A model generated the notes under the pieces. The model was not told the DNA's origin and made no database searches. It worked only from the letters and a program-made list of their open reading frames with translations. This document shows positions 23,387 through 33,790 of a stretch of DNA of 64,000 nt, in pieces. Position numbers and translations under genes: made by a program. Numbering within the stretch: the first letter of the stretch is position 1; the number at the start of each line of letters is the position of its first letter. The DNA is from Adineta steineri (lineage: Eukaryota > Rotifera > Eurotatoria > Adinetida > Adinetidae): assembly GCA_905250115.1 (NCBI GenBank), contig CAJNOI010000135.1, positions 129,614 to 193,613 of the forward strand, written 5' to 3'.

Positions 23387-23493
23387 TTAAATTAGTAAAA
23401 GCTGCTTTTTATTGATTATAAGAGAAAGTTTGTAACAAAAACATTTTTTCATCATTGATAAAACCATACTTAATGATAGATTAATAGATGAGT

Positions 23494-26400
23494 TCACTTT
23501 TTGTTAGTAAGTAGCCGGATATTGCGCAACATTTCCTCTCGTGCTGTATATTCAAGAGGACGAAACTTATCATAAATAGTTAATGCTTGTTGATAGTAAT
23601 CAAGTGCCATCGTTTTCTTGTCCTGATTTTGATAACATTCTCCAATATTATTCAAAGTTGTAGCAATATTGATATGACCAGATGGATAACATTTCTCTCG
23701 TATTCTGAGTGCTTGTTGATAACAGTCGAGAGCTTGATCGTATTTTCCTTGATTATAGAGAATGTTTCCAATTTGAATGAGACTTTTAGCAATATCAGCA
23801 TGAGCAACTGAATAATATCTTTCTCGTATTTTTAATGCTTGTCGATGATAAACAAGAGCATCATCATACTTTCCTTGATTCAAGAAAGTGTTCCCAATGT
23901 GGTTGAGACTGTCAGCAGTAACGGCATGGCCAGATGGATAAAGTTTCTCTCGAATTTTGAGTGCTTGTTTATGATAGGTGAGAGCACTATCGTACTTGTC
24001 TTGAGAAGAAAGAACAAAAGCAATATTATCGAGACTTTCAGCAACACAAGCATGACCGAATGGATAAACTTTTTCTCGAATTTTTCGTGCTCGTCGATGA
24101 TAATCGAGAGCTTCATCGTACTTTTTCTGTTTATAAAGATTAAAACCAATTTTCTGAAGGCTGTCAGCGATAGTAATATGATCAGAAAAATAATATTCTT
24201 CTCGTATTCTGAGTGCACGTTGATGGTAGTTGAGAGCTTCATTGTACTTTCCTTGTTTTGTTAAATTCTTGCCAATATTTTCGAGAATTCGAGCAATATT
24301 ACCATGATCTGCTGGATAAAATTTCTCTAGAATGTCTAGTATTTGTTGAGCATAGCGGAGAGCCTCATCATATTTTCCTTGATCAAAGAAAACTGCCGCA
24401 ATTTTATTGAGAGTGTTGATAAAGCGATTATGATTAGATGAATAATATTTCTCTTGAATTGTTAGTGCTCGTTGATAATACTCTATAGCTTCATCATGTT
24501 TTCCTTGTCGTTTGAAAATACTACCAATATTGACGAGACTTGTACTAATACCAGCAAGACTATCTGGAGAATATTTCTCTTGGATTATCAATGCTCGTTG
24601 TTGGTAGTCAAGAGCTTCATCGAATTTTCCTTGATAAGAGAAGACTTTGCTAATGAAAGAAAAACTATCAGCAATAGTAATATGATCAGGTGGATAATAT
24701 TTTTCTCGTATTTTGAGTGCTTGTTTATGGTAATCAAAAGCTTCATTATACTTGAATTGTTTTATGTAAATTTTGCCAAAATCGTCAAGAATTTGTGCAA
24801 TATCGGCATGACCAGTAGGATATAATTTGTTTTGACATTCTAGTGCTTGTTCAGTATAGTGGAGAGCTTCATCATATTTTCCTTGATCAACCAAAACTGC
24901 AGCAATTTTATTAAGGCTACTAGTAATATCAACATGAACAGCTGGATAATATTTCTTTTGGATTGTTAATGCTCGTTGATAATAGTCTAGAGCGTCATTT
25001 GAGTTTCTTTGAATAGCGAGGACTAGACCAATAAGAATGAAACTACGAGCAATAACGATATGATCAGATGGATAATATCTCTCTTGAATTTTTAGTGCTC
25101 GTTGATGGTAATTGAAAGCCTCATTGTACTTTTGTTGTTCTCTAAGAATAATACCAATATTATGGAGGGTACGAGCAGCATCGACATCACTAGGCGGATC
25201 AGATTTTTCTTGTATTTTTAGTGCTCGTTGATAATAATCAAGAGCTTCATCGTACTTTTTTTGCTTATAAAGTGTAACACCAATACTATTGAGACTGCTA
25301 GCAATAACGATATGATCAGAGGGATAATATATTTCTTGTATTTTGAGTGTCTGTTGATTATTATCGAGTGCTTCATCATATTTCTGTTGTTGTTTAAGAA
25401 TAAGAGCAATCTTCTGGAGTACATGAGCTAAATCTCTGGTTCTTGGCGGTTTATTATTTCTCATTTGATCAATTGCCTGCTCATAATATTCCCGTGCTTC
25501 TTTCCATTTATCTTGAACATAAAGAATTTGACCAATATTAAATATAATCCAAGGAATATCTTGACCATTTGGTTTATTTAATAATTGTTCAAAATATCTT
25601 TGTGATTTATCATATTCACCTAATTTACACATTAAACTTCCAAATATAATCACAATACTTTGTTGTTCTGTTAGATCTTGTATTTTCTTAATATAATCGT
25701 TGATTAAATTCTCTCCTTCATTTGATAAAGTCATTTTAATCAATTGAACTGATTGATATTGTTCAATTGAATCAATTGTAAAACAAACATTGAAATTAAA
25801 CAAGATATCTTTTTCAATCTGAGCAAAAAATAGATTTTTTCCAATTTGTTGAACATGACATTCAATTTGAAAAAGTACAGAAACAATATCTGTTCGTTTT
25901 GTTGATTTTAATGCAGAATCAAGTGCTTGAGATTTGTTTCGAGTAGCTGATAAATATCCGTTTGTTGAAATAAGGTGTCCTTGATTTTCTTTTAATTTAT
26001 CAAAATCTTCTTGATTCATTTTTGTTCCTCGATAAACAATTAATATTTTTTCTTCGAATGACAAAAGTTTTTCATGTTCATGTTCAAGATTTTGTGAAAG
26101 ATCATTAATAAAGAATTGAAATATATGTAATTGATCAATATCTTTTGTTATTAAAGCTTTATTGATCAATTGATAAATGAATGATTGTTTTAGATAACAT
26201 TGAATGGCGTCTTGTGATTGATATTCATCTTGGAATTGATCAATTAATTGAAGTTGCTTTAGATTTTCCTGATAATATTGTTTACATATTTTAATCATTT
26301 GTTCTTTTGGTTGTTGATTTTTGGGAAGTTGTTTAATAACATAATTAAATAGTTGATACCATAAAAATTCATTGGATGTTTTTGATAAATCATTCATAAT

Positions 26401-26925
26401 TTTTTGATCTTTATCAAAATAAGAAAATGTTTGTAATTGTGTATCAACAAGGTTAATTTGTTCTTCAATTGATTGATATAAATCATCAAAATCATCATAA
26501 ATGCCAATTATTTTCGAATATTCGTCTAATAAATATTCATATTGAATTTTTTTCATCGTAAAAATAAATATGGAATCAAGCTGATGAAGTGAATAAATCT
26601 GAGATAATAATTGTGGTGCTTCTGATCCAGATGTAATAAGAAAGATTTTTTCTTTAGTAATGGATTGAATAAATCTAATAGATTCATCAAGATCGGTATA
26701 AATAATAAGATAATCATTGAGATAACGAAGTTGTTGCTTAGTTTGTTCAATATCTTCATGTAATCCAAAACTTGGATCAAATCGAATAAGTGTTATACTT
26801 TCTTTATTTTCATCTTCGGGTGTTTTCAACAATGACTTATTCTTCAACATATCATTGTTTCTTCTATTGATAGATGATAAGACTTCTGGCATAATCACTA
26901 GAAGAAACTTTCTTTTTTTTTTCAT
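23494..26925 (-). CDS. ADP-ribosyltransferase fold with long kinesin-light-chain-type TPR array
   Basis: Single exon, 1143 residues. Residues about 40-160 form an alpha/beta domain (IFLITSGSEAPQLLSQIYSL) also found in the gene at 54233. Residues about 180-400 are an arginine ADP-ribosyltransferase-like domain. It has Y-R-G at 298-300, GYLSAT around Ser326 in the STS position, and EKDILF at 371-376 where E-x-E is expected, so the second glutamate is aspartate. Residues about 430-1143 hold two irregular TPRs and then about fifteen 42-residue units with the pattern KYDEALDYYQRALKIREKYY..H..IA.SLN.IG, as in kinesin light chains. It may be a cytosolic scaffold with a weak or inactive ART domain. 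TPR units 4-6 and 8-10 look like copies of each other. The start is the first ATG; Met12 is an alternative. Confidence 0.85.
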   Translation of the reverse strand: MKKKRKFLLVIMPEVLSSINRRNNDMLKNKSLLKTPEDENKESITLIRFDPSFGLHEDIEQTKQQLRYLNDYLIIYTDLDESIRFIQSITKEKIFLITSGSEAPQLLSQIYSLHQLDSIFIFTMKKIQYEYLLDEYSKIIGIYDDFDDLYQSIEEQINLVDTQLQTFSYFDKDQKIMNDLSKTSNEFLWYQLFNYVIKQLPKNQQPKEQMIKICKQYYQENLKQLQLIDQFQDEYQSQDAIQCYLKQSFIYQLINKALITKDIDQLHIFQFFINDLSQNLEHEHEKLLSFEEKILIVYRGTKMNQEDFDKLKENQGHLISTNGYLSATRNKSQALDSALKSTKRTDIVSVLFQIECHVQQIGKNLFFAQIEKDILFNFNVCFTIDSIEQYQSVQLIKMTLSNEGENLINDYIKKIQDLTEQQSIVIIFGSLMCKLGEYDKSQRYFEQLLNKPNGQDIPWIIFNIGQILYVQDKWKEAREYYEQAIDQMRNNKPPRTRDLAHVLQKIALILKQQQKYDEALDNNQQTLKIQEIYYPSDHIVIASSLNSIGVTLYKQKKYDEALDYYQRALKIQEKSDPPSDVDAARTLHNIGIILREQQKYNEAFNYHQRALKIQERYYPSDHIVIARSFILIGLVLAIQRNSNDALDYYQRALTIQKKYYPAVHVDITSSLNKIAAVLVDQGKYDEALHYTEQALECQNKLYPTGHADIAQILDDFGKIYIKQFKYNEAFDYHKQALKIREKYYPPDHITIADSFSFISKVFSYQGKFDEALDYQQRALIIQEKYSPDSLAGISTSLVNIGSIFKRQGKHDEAIEYYQRALTIQEKYYSSNHNRFINTLNKIAAVFFDQGKYDEALRYAQQILDILEKFYPADHGNIARILENIGKNLTKQGKYNEALNYHQRALRIREEYYFSDHITIADSLQKIGFNLYKQKKYDEALDYHRRARKIREKVYPFGHACVAESLDNIAFVLSSQDKYDSALTYHKQALKIREKLYPSGHAVTADSLNHIGNTFLNQGKYDDALVYHRQALKIRERYYSVAHADIAKSLIQIGNILYNQGKYDQALDCYQQALRIREKCYPSGHINIATTLNNIGECYQNQDKKTMALDYYQQALTIYDKFRPLEYTAREEMLRNIRLLTNKK

Positions 26926-27813
26926 AATATTTAAACATCACAATGATAGGCAGATATTAAAGAGAAACAAACTGAGGGTGTGGGTTTGGGTGAGTTAGAG
27001 CTGGCTATAATAGGCCCACACCCACACTCTCATGCACGAATCTAATATTATCCTTTGTCCAAGTAGAATATACTTACGATTATTTTCTTGTGATAGTATG
27101 CTGCAAAGGAAAAAACTTTTAACACTTTTACTTTCTACTTAAACATACTTACTATGTGAGATATAATTATATAGACATTTATTTTTTTTCCTATCGAAAG
27201 GTATGCATATATATTATGTACAAAAAAAAACGTGCACAACGATTATTTAAACCGACAAACGATAGCTGTTAAGTCTAAGAACAAAAGCATGACTATAATA
27301 ATGAAAACATGTGATAACTATGCACAAAATGAAGGAAGGAAAAATAAAAAACAAGAAAATCAAGTGTGACTAAAGCGAAGGATATTCAAACAAAATATGA
27401 AGCAATGAGTGTTATAAAGTACTGAATCTATAAAACCGTTGATTGTTTATGGTTAGAATTCTATGGAGATTCGAATACAAAAGTTAATTTACACAACACT
27501 GAACTCTTCTGATAACTAGTGTAATACCAATATCCTGAATTTTATAACAAATAAACCATTTTCTATAAACATCCGATAATTTTATTTCACAGAGTAGGAT
27601 GAGAAATTCTTTTTCATAATAGACATAATTATACTATCTGTTTATGACTTGTATTAACTGTAAGATTATGTTTCATATTTTTATACCGCAAGGGTTTTCG
27701 CTAGGAGCTTCTTTAAATTAACTTCATATTCGTTGTTTCATATATTTTTAAAAACACATATTATTATAAACATGTTTATGAGTTCTACAATAGAAATTCA
27801 GATAAACTAAATG
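26926..27813. other. Intergenic
   Basis: Upstream region of the ART-TPR gene; apart from the hairpin at 26974 I see nothing that can be named. Confidence 0.4.
26974..27031. repeat. Telomere-like GT-rich hairpin
   Basis: Left arm GAGGGTGTGGGTTTGGGTGAG, right arm GGCCCACACCCACACTCTC. It lies 49 bases before the ATG of the ART-TPR gene, which is thus bracketed by two hairpins of the family. Confidence 0.75.
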
Positions 27814-28797
27814 TTAGTTTTTTCTATTTGTGTATATTACAGTTGGTACAATTGTATTTGATTGTATATTGATTACTTTTCTTAATGATATTTTAAGTGG
27901 ATCAGTGAATTGAAATAAAGTCATTATAACTAGAAGAAATGATGAACTACCAAACACATATGCAATACGAAAATGATATTTTGGTAAACTATTAAAAAAT
28001 GACATAATTATAAAGATCGCATAAACAAAACCAACTCCAATTAGAATTGACACTAATATAACTATTTTGCGAATCATTTTTAATTCTCGCCGAGCACGAG
28101 ACAAAACATTAACCGATGCTACATTTTTACTCGTTTCTTGTATATATCGAAGTAGTTTAAAATAAATAAATATAATCAATGTGACAGGAATTCCATACAC
28201 AGTAAATGATATATAAATAACTGAAAATGAAAATCGAAGAGGTAATTGACACACTTGATTGTCATAATTGTAAACAATTCCGTTATTAAATAAAAACATA
28301 ATAGGACATACAAAGCCTAAAATCCATGTACTAAAAACAAATAACATTTGAGTTCGTCGTTTTTGCCAGAATAAGACACGTGGATACATAATAAGAATAT
28401 ATCGATAAAGAGCTTGTAATACAAATGAATAATTAAATGCAGCACATGTAGCATAACTAATGTAAGCTTGAAATATACAATATGAATCAGGATAATAAAT
28501 TTGTTTAAGATCATTATTAAGCATAATAATGAATGAAGTAAGCATTGCACATCCAAATACAAGTGCAGTTAGACATGAATTAGCAACTAACAACATATGT
28601 ATTGTATGGCATGTTTTGTCAAATAAAATAAGACATAAACAGAGTATGGTAAGCCCAATGGCTGTAGTAGTAAATGTAGTGATTATAATATCAATTGGAA
28701 TATACCAGGATTCAATATCAATGATAGATGAATTCATTTTTTCTACAAACAAATGAGTATCACCCGATAGTTTTTCTATTAAATAAGATATGTTCAC
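27814..28797 (-). CDS. 7TM receptor, YRY-type, single exon
   Basis: 327 residues with seven hydrophobic segments. TM1 is PIDIIITTFTTTAIGLTILC; TM3 ends VLQALYRYILIMYP (YRY for DRY). TM4 is MLFVFSTWILGFVCPIMFLF. TM6 follows SRARRELKMIRKIVILV, and TM7 ends FQFTDPLKISLRKVI. Several N-x-S/T sites lie in the N-terminus. It is a paralogue of the receptor at 18045-18989, in the same orientation and about 9 kb away, which suggests local duplication followed by strong divergence. Plasma-membrane receptor with unknown ligand. No lesions. Confidence 0.85.
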   Translation of the reverse strand: MNISYLIEKLSGDTHLFVEKMNSSIIDIESWYIPIDIIITTFTTTAIGLTILCLCLILFDKTCHTIHMLLVANSCLTALVFGCAMLTSFIIMLNNDLKQIYYPDSYCIFQAYISYATCAAFNYSFVLQALYRYILIMYPRVLFWQKRRTQMLFVFSTWILGFVCPIMFLFNNGIVYNYDNQVCQLPLRFSFSVIYISFTVYGIPVTLIIFIYFKLLRYIQETSKNVASVNVLSRARRELKMIRKIVILVSILIGVGFVYAIFIIMSFFNSLPKYHFRIAYVFGSSSFLLVIMTLFQFTDPLKISLRKVINIQSNTIVPTVIYTNRKN

Positions 28798-29610
28798 AAT
28801 ATTTCTGAGGTAGTAATTACTAGAAGTGTCAGCTGTCAGTCGGTTTTTTCTGAAGTTGACGGTTTACCTCTCTAATAATTGCTATTAGAGTTTTCATAGA
28901 CTCTTTTTCTTCTGTGTGGGTGACAAAATAAAAATAATATTTTGTTATTCTACTGGATTATGAAATAATGAGCTTTTGAGTCTATAATTAAAAGATATTA
29001 TAAACAAAATAAAAATAACTACCTTAGGGTCTGCACATTAATATTAATTACATCATAGTAGAGTTAATTTGAGAAAAAAAAATTTTTCGATGAAAAGAAG
29101 ACATGTATCTATATAAAAATCAACCAAACAAGTAGTTTTTAGTTATCAATAGTCTTTCTTTACTGAATTTCGAATTCTAAAAGACTTATTTCCTAGATTG
29201 TAAAGATGAAATCTAGAAATGGGAAGGTGTCGGTGTGGGTGTGGGCGGGTGGAAGTGAAATTAAAATCAAAATCTACACCCACACTGAAGCTGTGATTTT
29301 TTGAGTCCTAATATATTTGGAAAAATGAAATTCATGAAATTTTGATTTTATTTATTACGAGCTACGTTTGAATAGCTTTTCTTCCTAAATTATATAATAC
29401 ACATTAAACAACATCTAGTTTTTTAGATTCATTTCTTTTCAATTACAATAAAACTTGATGAAAAGAGAAACCATAAAATTATTTTTTTTTATCAACGAGA
29501 ACAAAGTTTAATTATAAAAAACATATAACTCAGATGAGATGAAAGAAGATTAATTAAAGATTTACTTTGAGTGATTGTCTTTTAATTTAATCATAAACAT
29601 ATCATAGTAT
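28798..29610. other. Intergenic with one GT-rich hairpin
   Basis: AT-rich spacer; the hairpin at 29225-29290 is listed separately. No gene seen. Confidence 0.4.
29225..29290. repeat. Telomere-like GT-rich hairpin
   Basis: Left arm GGTGTCGGTGTGGGTGTGGG, right arm CTACACCCACACTGAAG. The left arm carries extra GTGTGGG units and is longer than the right one. Confidence 0.7.
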
Positions 29611-30492
29611 TCATTGAATGTTCACACGATTAGCTACTATACGTGCAGTAGTGACATTGATTGGACGAACAATGTTTCGATGTCGACGATATTGAAGAGT
29701 TTTTTTAAGTTTTGCTCTCAGCTCTGGTAATGATCCAATGGCAAATATTGGAAAAAGAAGAAAAGTATAATAACTAACAAATATCATACGTGATGAAAAT
29801 TCTGCTGCGATGTAAGATGGCATACCACATAGATGAAGAAAAGATATAATCATAGAAGGAAACGGTAAAATCAAATAAAGAAATGAAATAATTAGCAATT
29901 GAATTGTCATTTTTCGATATCTTCGCCATTGAATCTGTCGATGTGCATAATATTTTTGCCATAAAACGCGTAATAGAAGAGCAATACTCGAAATAATAAT
30001 AGTGACAATAGGTAGAATTCCATGAACTATTATATCCTATAGATAGAGTTTTGAGTTGTAAAAAGCACAAGAGAAAAAACCTGGTCTACTATAATGATCG
30101 AAATTATTCTCACATTATTCGTTTCTTTCTAGTCGATATTAATTGATCATGAAAAATGAGAATATGTCTTTCAATTGTGACCCAAGCGTATAACAAAAAT
30201 TGAAGAACAGATATTGTGGTAAAAGTTTCAAAAGTACGAAAATAATGAATAAAACAAGATATATTTATCAGACTATAAAACAGATTAATAATAAGAAGAA
30301 TAATCACGGCATAATTATGAAGTTCTTGGCGAAGATTGCGATTAAGAAGGAGATGATATAAGGCAAATAAACATCCAACAAGAGATGGAATAATTAAGAA
30401 AAGATATACTCAGAATTGAATTGAGTAGAATTGTTGTGTATTGACAACAAATATTGACAAATCTTCATTGGAACTATTATAAACAATTGTCA
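29611..30492 (-). pseudogene. 7TM receptor pseudogene with two nonsense codons and TM4 loss
   Basis: The minus strand from an ATG at 30492 reads a receptor of the ERH type. The N-terminus is MTIVYNSSNEDLSIFVV. A TGA follows at 30412-30410, where TM1 should start with W, and then TM1 (VYLFLIIPSLVGCLFALYHL), TM2 and TM3 ending VTIERHILIFHDQL. After STRKKRI the TM4 region is missing. What follows is an ECL2 relic (SRPGFFSCAFYNSKL), a TAG at 30039-30037 in a likely tryptophan position, TM5 (IVHGILPIVTIIISSIALLL), TM6 and TM7 to a stop at 29611. Both stops could come from a single G-to-A change in TGG. Closest relative here is the intact gene at 13389-14360. Confidence 0.8.
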
Positions 30493-31396
30493 TCGTGGAA
30501 TAAAATGAAATAGTTATTAGGTACAGACGTGTTGCAGGAATGATGTGAACGACAAAAGATTTTGACAAAGATATGTACTGTATGTTTATAAATTTTCAAA
30601 TTAGTAACGTATGATAAGCATTCTGGAATATAATTAAAAAGCTTTATAAGATAGTTTAATTATGAGGCAGTGCGGAAGTTTATCCTCATAGTATTTTTTT
30701 AAAGTAGATTTACTGAATAACAAAATCAAATATATACATATAAGAATATAAAATATTCCCTAAGGTACAGAAATATTATAATTAATATAAATCGATTCTT
30801 TCTTTCTCGACAAACTGATGACAGTTAAATTTTACTATTTTATTGATGTAAACTGTTATGTTTTCATGTTCGATCAAAAGAAATGAATAGATATATTGCG
30901 TTTCTTGTATACGTGAAGACAAACGAAGAAAACAACAACCACTACATTACATGAAGTTACTATCGAAAGATTAAAAGTTTACATTATTAATAATAAGTTC
31001 TACCTACATATTTTTACCCTCAAGATAATGTATGAGCTATTTATATTAGATTTTAATAGAATGTTCAGATCTTTGCAGGAAATGAATTTCCAAAGTCTTA
31101 CTGAGCTTTTTTTAACAATATTTAGATTTTTTTAGACGTAGTTTTTTTTTAAATTTAATAGTATTGAATGTTGAGAACATCAGTTAATAGATAGAGTAAC
31201 ATGTATCGATCCAGTTGATAGTAAATTATTCTCACAGAACTTGAGGGTGTACGTTTAGATGTGAGTAATCATAAAGCAAATACTCATCCGCCTACAACCA
31301 CATTCACACCCTCAATAATAGTTTCATTCATCCCACATTCCTACTCATAGACTCGGAAAATTTCAATTCTTTATTTCATAGATTATAAATAAAAAT
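30493..31396. other. Intergenic, left flank of the inverted duplication
   Basis: AT-rich. A GT-rich hairpin lies at 31243-31313. No gene recognised. Confidence 0.4.
31243..31313. repeat. Telomere-like GT-rich hairpin at outer edge of the left arm
   Basis: Left arm GAGGGTGTACGTTTAGATGTG, right arm CAACCACATTCACACCCTC. It lies 84 bases outside the visible start of the left arm of the inverted duplication. A similar hairpin at 35983 lies just outside the right arm. Confidence 0.65.
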
Positions 31397-31749
31397 GAAT
31401 CGCACACAATTCTTTTTCGTAAAAACAACATAAGATGATTCATACACATTATTTATTCATGCATCTTGCTTACAAAGCACACAATGAAAAAGAAGAATAA
31501 GACAATGTTTTCTTTTTCTTTCTTCTCGATCTTTTCCAACTAGCCATCACTCTGTTTATTACCATGCAAGAGATTTTTATCTTATCAAATGAAAGCAAGT
31601 AACTTTTCAAGTATTTTGTTATATTGTTCTTCACAATAAAAATGACAATAAACATAGAAACAAAGTGAGCGACAACTATAAAGAAAATTCTCATCCACAG
31701 CTGTTAGCTGTTGATTCAACAACTCCATACATTCGCTAAGCAAGTAACG

Positions 31750-32311
31750 TATTCGACACTCAGTGTTTGAGACAAGTCAATAAAATAGCAAATGAAAAAG
31801 AAATTCTTCTTACTCATAATAACTTGTCTACCAATGATTGGATAACACCTTTTAATCTTTTAAATAAACATGACTCATATTATAGTTTGGCTTTCACAAA
31901 CGCCATGTAATATATCACACCATTGTGCATCTTTATTTGCACTATGAAACGAACTTCGAGCATTTCAAGAACAAGCACATCTTGATAGGATTTTATTTTC
32001 TTGAATATCATTCAGATGAATTAATTATCGGTGGTGCAATTATTCCTTCTATTGATAATCAAGGATATAATGGATTCGATATTATCAGAGAGATTCTTTA
32101 TATATGTGTTCAATTACTTATTACTCCACAAGAATTAATTTTCAAACAAGCGCTTTTAGACAATAATAAATCAAAAAAAGATATGCAACAAGCTATGAAT
32201 CAATTTTGGAATTTATATGATGAAGAAGTACAAAAGAGATTCGATGAATTTTTTAGATATTCGTTCGAATGTTATTTATTTAATTTTGAAAAAAATATAA
32301 TCATTATATAG
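31750..32311 (+). pseudogene. Gene B, left copy: decayed gene of unknown family
   Basis: Coding-like pieces in changing frames: FDTQCLRQVNKIANEKEILL, LSTNDWITPFNLLNKHDSYY, then from about 31925 FEHFKNKHILIGFYFLEYHS with ELIIGGAIIPSIDNQGYNGF and DIIREILYICV, and finally KQALLDNNKSKKDMQQAMNQ with FWNLYDEEVQKRFDE. The same pieces in the same order occur on the minus strand at 35560-34690, so they come from one ancestral gene. This copy has frame breaks and lacks a segment (CITPAPFIDYVTVIKSDFIR and following) seen in the other copy. I do not recognise the family. Confidence 0.55.
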
Positions 32312-32477
32312 AAATGATAAATCTTATTTATATTTGATACAAAAATATACAGATATTTATAGTGTTTGATCAAAAACAGAATGCGCTTGATAAAGCATGT
32401 CAACTCAAAAGTTTAAGTTTTTGTATCGAGTTTATTCTTTTCAATGTTTTATTATTAGATACAAAAGAAAGAAAAAA

Positions 32478-33150
32478 TTATTTCATTGCATCATCAGGCA
32501 TGAATTCGGATAGATCAGCGACAATTTCTTCGATGATTGTGTGTTTAACTGTTGAGTTAGAATCAAACATAAATCTCAAAAATTCATTAGTCGAAATAAA
32601 GTTAAAAATAGAATCGATTCGCTCATGACTTTTTTGTGTCAGATTATTTCCAATGATTTCGTGGATTAACTGTTGACAATTTTTAAGTCTACATTTGAGT
32701 AAGAGTCGAATGCACATCGAATTCAGTTTATTGAGTTCAACAATGATTTTAAAAATTAAATGACATTCGACCATCAATTTGTTCAGTAATCGTACGCCAT
32801 TGGGACTGAATAAAATAATTCCCTTTTCATAGAGTACTTGAGATTTCATTCCTGATTTTATTATCATTTCTAATAATATGTCTGCTATTTGTTTATTTGA
32901 AAAACCTTCTGCTAAACGATGAAGATTGTTGAAAAGTCGATCGAATGGTGTAGAGATGCAATATTCTGCAATATATTTATTTGAGAAGAATCTAAATGAG
33001 TAAAAAAAATGAATTTTACATATTTTCTTGATTATGTTTAGCAATGAAATACTCTTACTTGCATATATATTTTTCAAAACCAATACTAAGACTTTGGGCT
33101 GTTGTATTAGTGACATGATTTGGAAATAAATTTACGGTTATGTGCACCAT
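32478..33150 (-). CDS. Gene A: unknown protein, left copy of divergent pair
   Basis: Exon 1 (33150-33059, 92 nt) and exon 2 (32991-32478) join in phase 2 across a 67-nt GTAAGA..TTTAG intron, giving 201 residues. I chose the ATG at 33150 because the exon then aligns base by base with exon 1 of A' (also 92 nt). An ATG further in would be out of phase with exon 2. The protein is helical with no signal peptide and no membrane segment. The core FSNKYIAEYCISTPFDRLFN and NLHRLAEGFSNKQIADILL is shared with A', as is NNLTQKSHERIDSIFNFIS. It lacks about 22 residues present in A'. It starts M-V, so it has no myristoylation site. I do not recognise the family. Confidence 0.65.
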
Positions 33151-33790
33151 GTTGCTCTTATTTTTTTCCGATACTGAGACAATGTATTATTAACAATAAA
33201 TGCAAAAGAAACAGACTATTAAAGTGCGTTTCTTTTATATTTCGTACAAGCTGAGCTTATGAACGAAAATCTATGCACTGCAATCTTTATTATATATACG
33301 AGGATATGAATCATATTATCTTATCAGATCATTGCATCAATTACAGCGTTCTGATGTTTTTCCTGCGGAGGAAGTCTTTATTGGAAAAAACCAACACGGG
33401 AAATTTCGAAAAAAGATAAAGAAAATATCTATATATGGAAGTTTTCCTTATTTTTTTTCGACATTTGCCACTAAACCCTCCACACCCACTCCCCTAAAGA
33501 ATATACTAGAACGAAGCAGAATATGAGACGTACGCTCATCAGAGCGGAAGTGATGTCACATGGATATACAGAGAACTATACAGAAAGGATGACGTAATAA
33601 TGCTGCGACATATATGTGTGCGCTGTCAACAAAGCGTGAATAATGTAATTTCTATTTTTTCTCTTTTTTGATTTTTGATGCGCTTATTTTTTTTATCTTG
33701 TGATCGTTATCTCACACTGAAGGCGGAAGGGTATATATATAATAAACAATAATAATATATTGTATCAGTATCAAAGAAAATAATAACAAC
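33151..33790. other. Centre of the inverted duplication, shared promoter region
   Basis: This spacer separates the divergent genes A and A'. The bases just upstream of both ATGs are related (TTGTCTCAGTATC / TTGTATCAGTATC), so the arms extend to within a few dozen bases of the centre. A GT-rich tract, CCCTCCACACCCACTCCCC, lies at 33478-33496 without an inverted partner. The central part has no counterpart. Possible TATA sequence TATATATATA at 33733-33742 for A'. Confidence 0.5.

Larger units (their letters stand above)
22415..23493. other. Intergenic with three GT-rich hairpins
   Basis: Spacer between two minus-strand genes. It holds three hairpins of the telomere-like family (about 22879, 23081 and 23335). 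Short frames on either strand are explained by AT-rich sequence and these hairpins. Confidence 0.4.
31397..33150 (+). repeat. Left arm of a large inverted duplication
   Basis: From ATGAATCGCAC (31397) inward, the sequence matches the reverse complement of 35925 outward to inward, with few differences by eye over hundreds of bases. Examples are the gene B remnant, the shared AT-rich segment at 32290-32460, and then gene A. Relative to the right arm it lacks about 250 bases between AAGAATTA and the ACAAGC(G/A)CTTTTAGAC segment (near 32133). In that interval the right arm carries extra coding sequence and a tRNA-like element. Confidence 0.8.

Noticed and set aside
23587-24825. Long plus-strand frames opposite the TPR array
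   Set aside because: They are antisense shadows of the 42-residue repeat, which keeps the other strand open by codon bias.
31470-31694. Basic minus-strand frame in the left arm
   Set aside because: The matching stretch of the right arm is not open in this frame, so it is not conserved as coding sequence.
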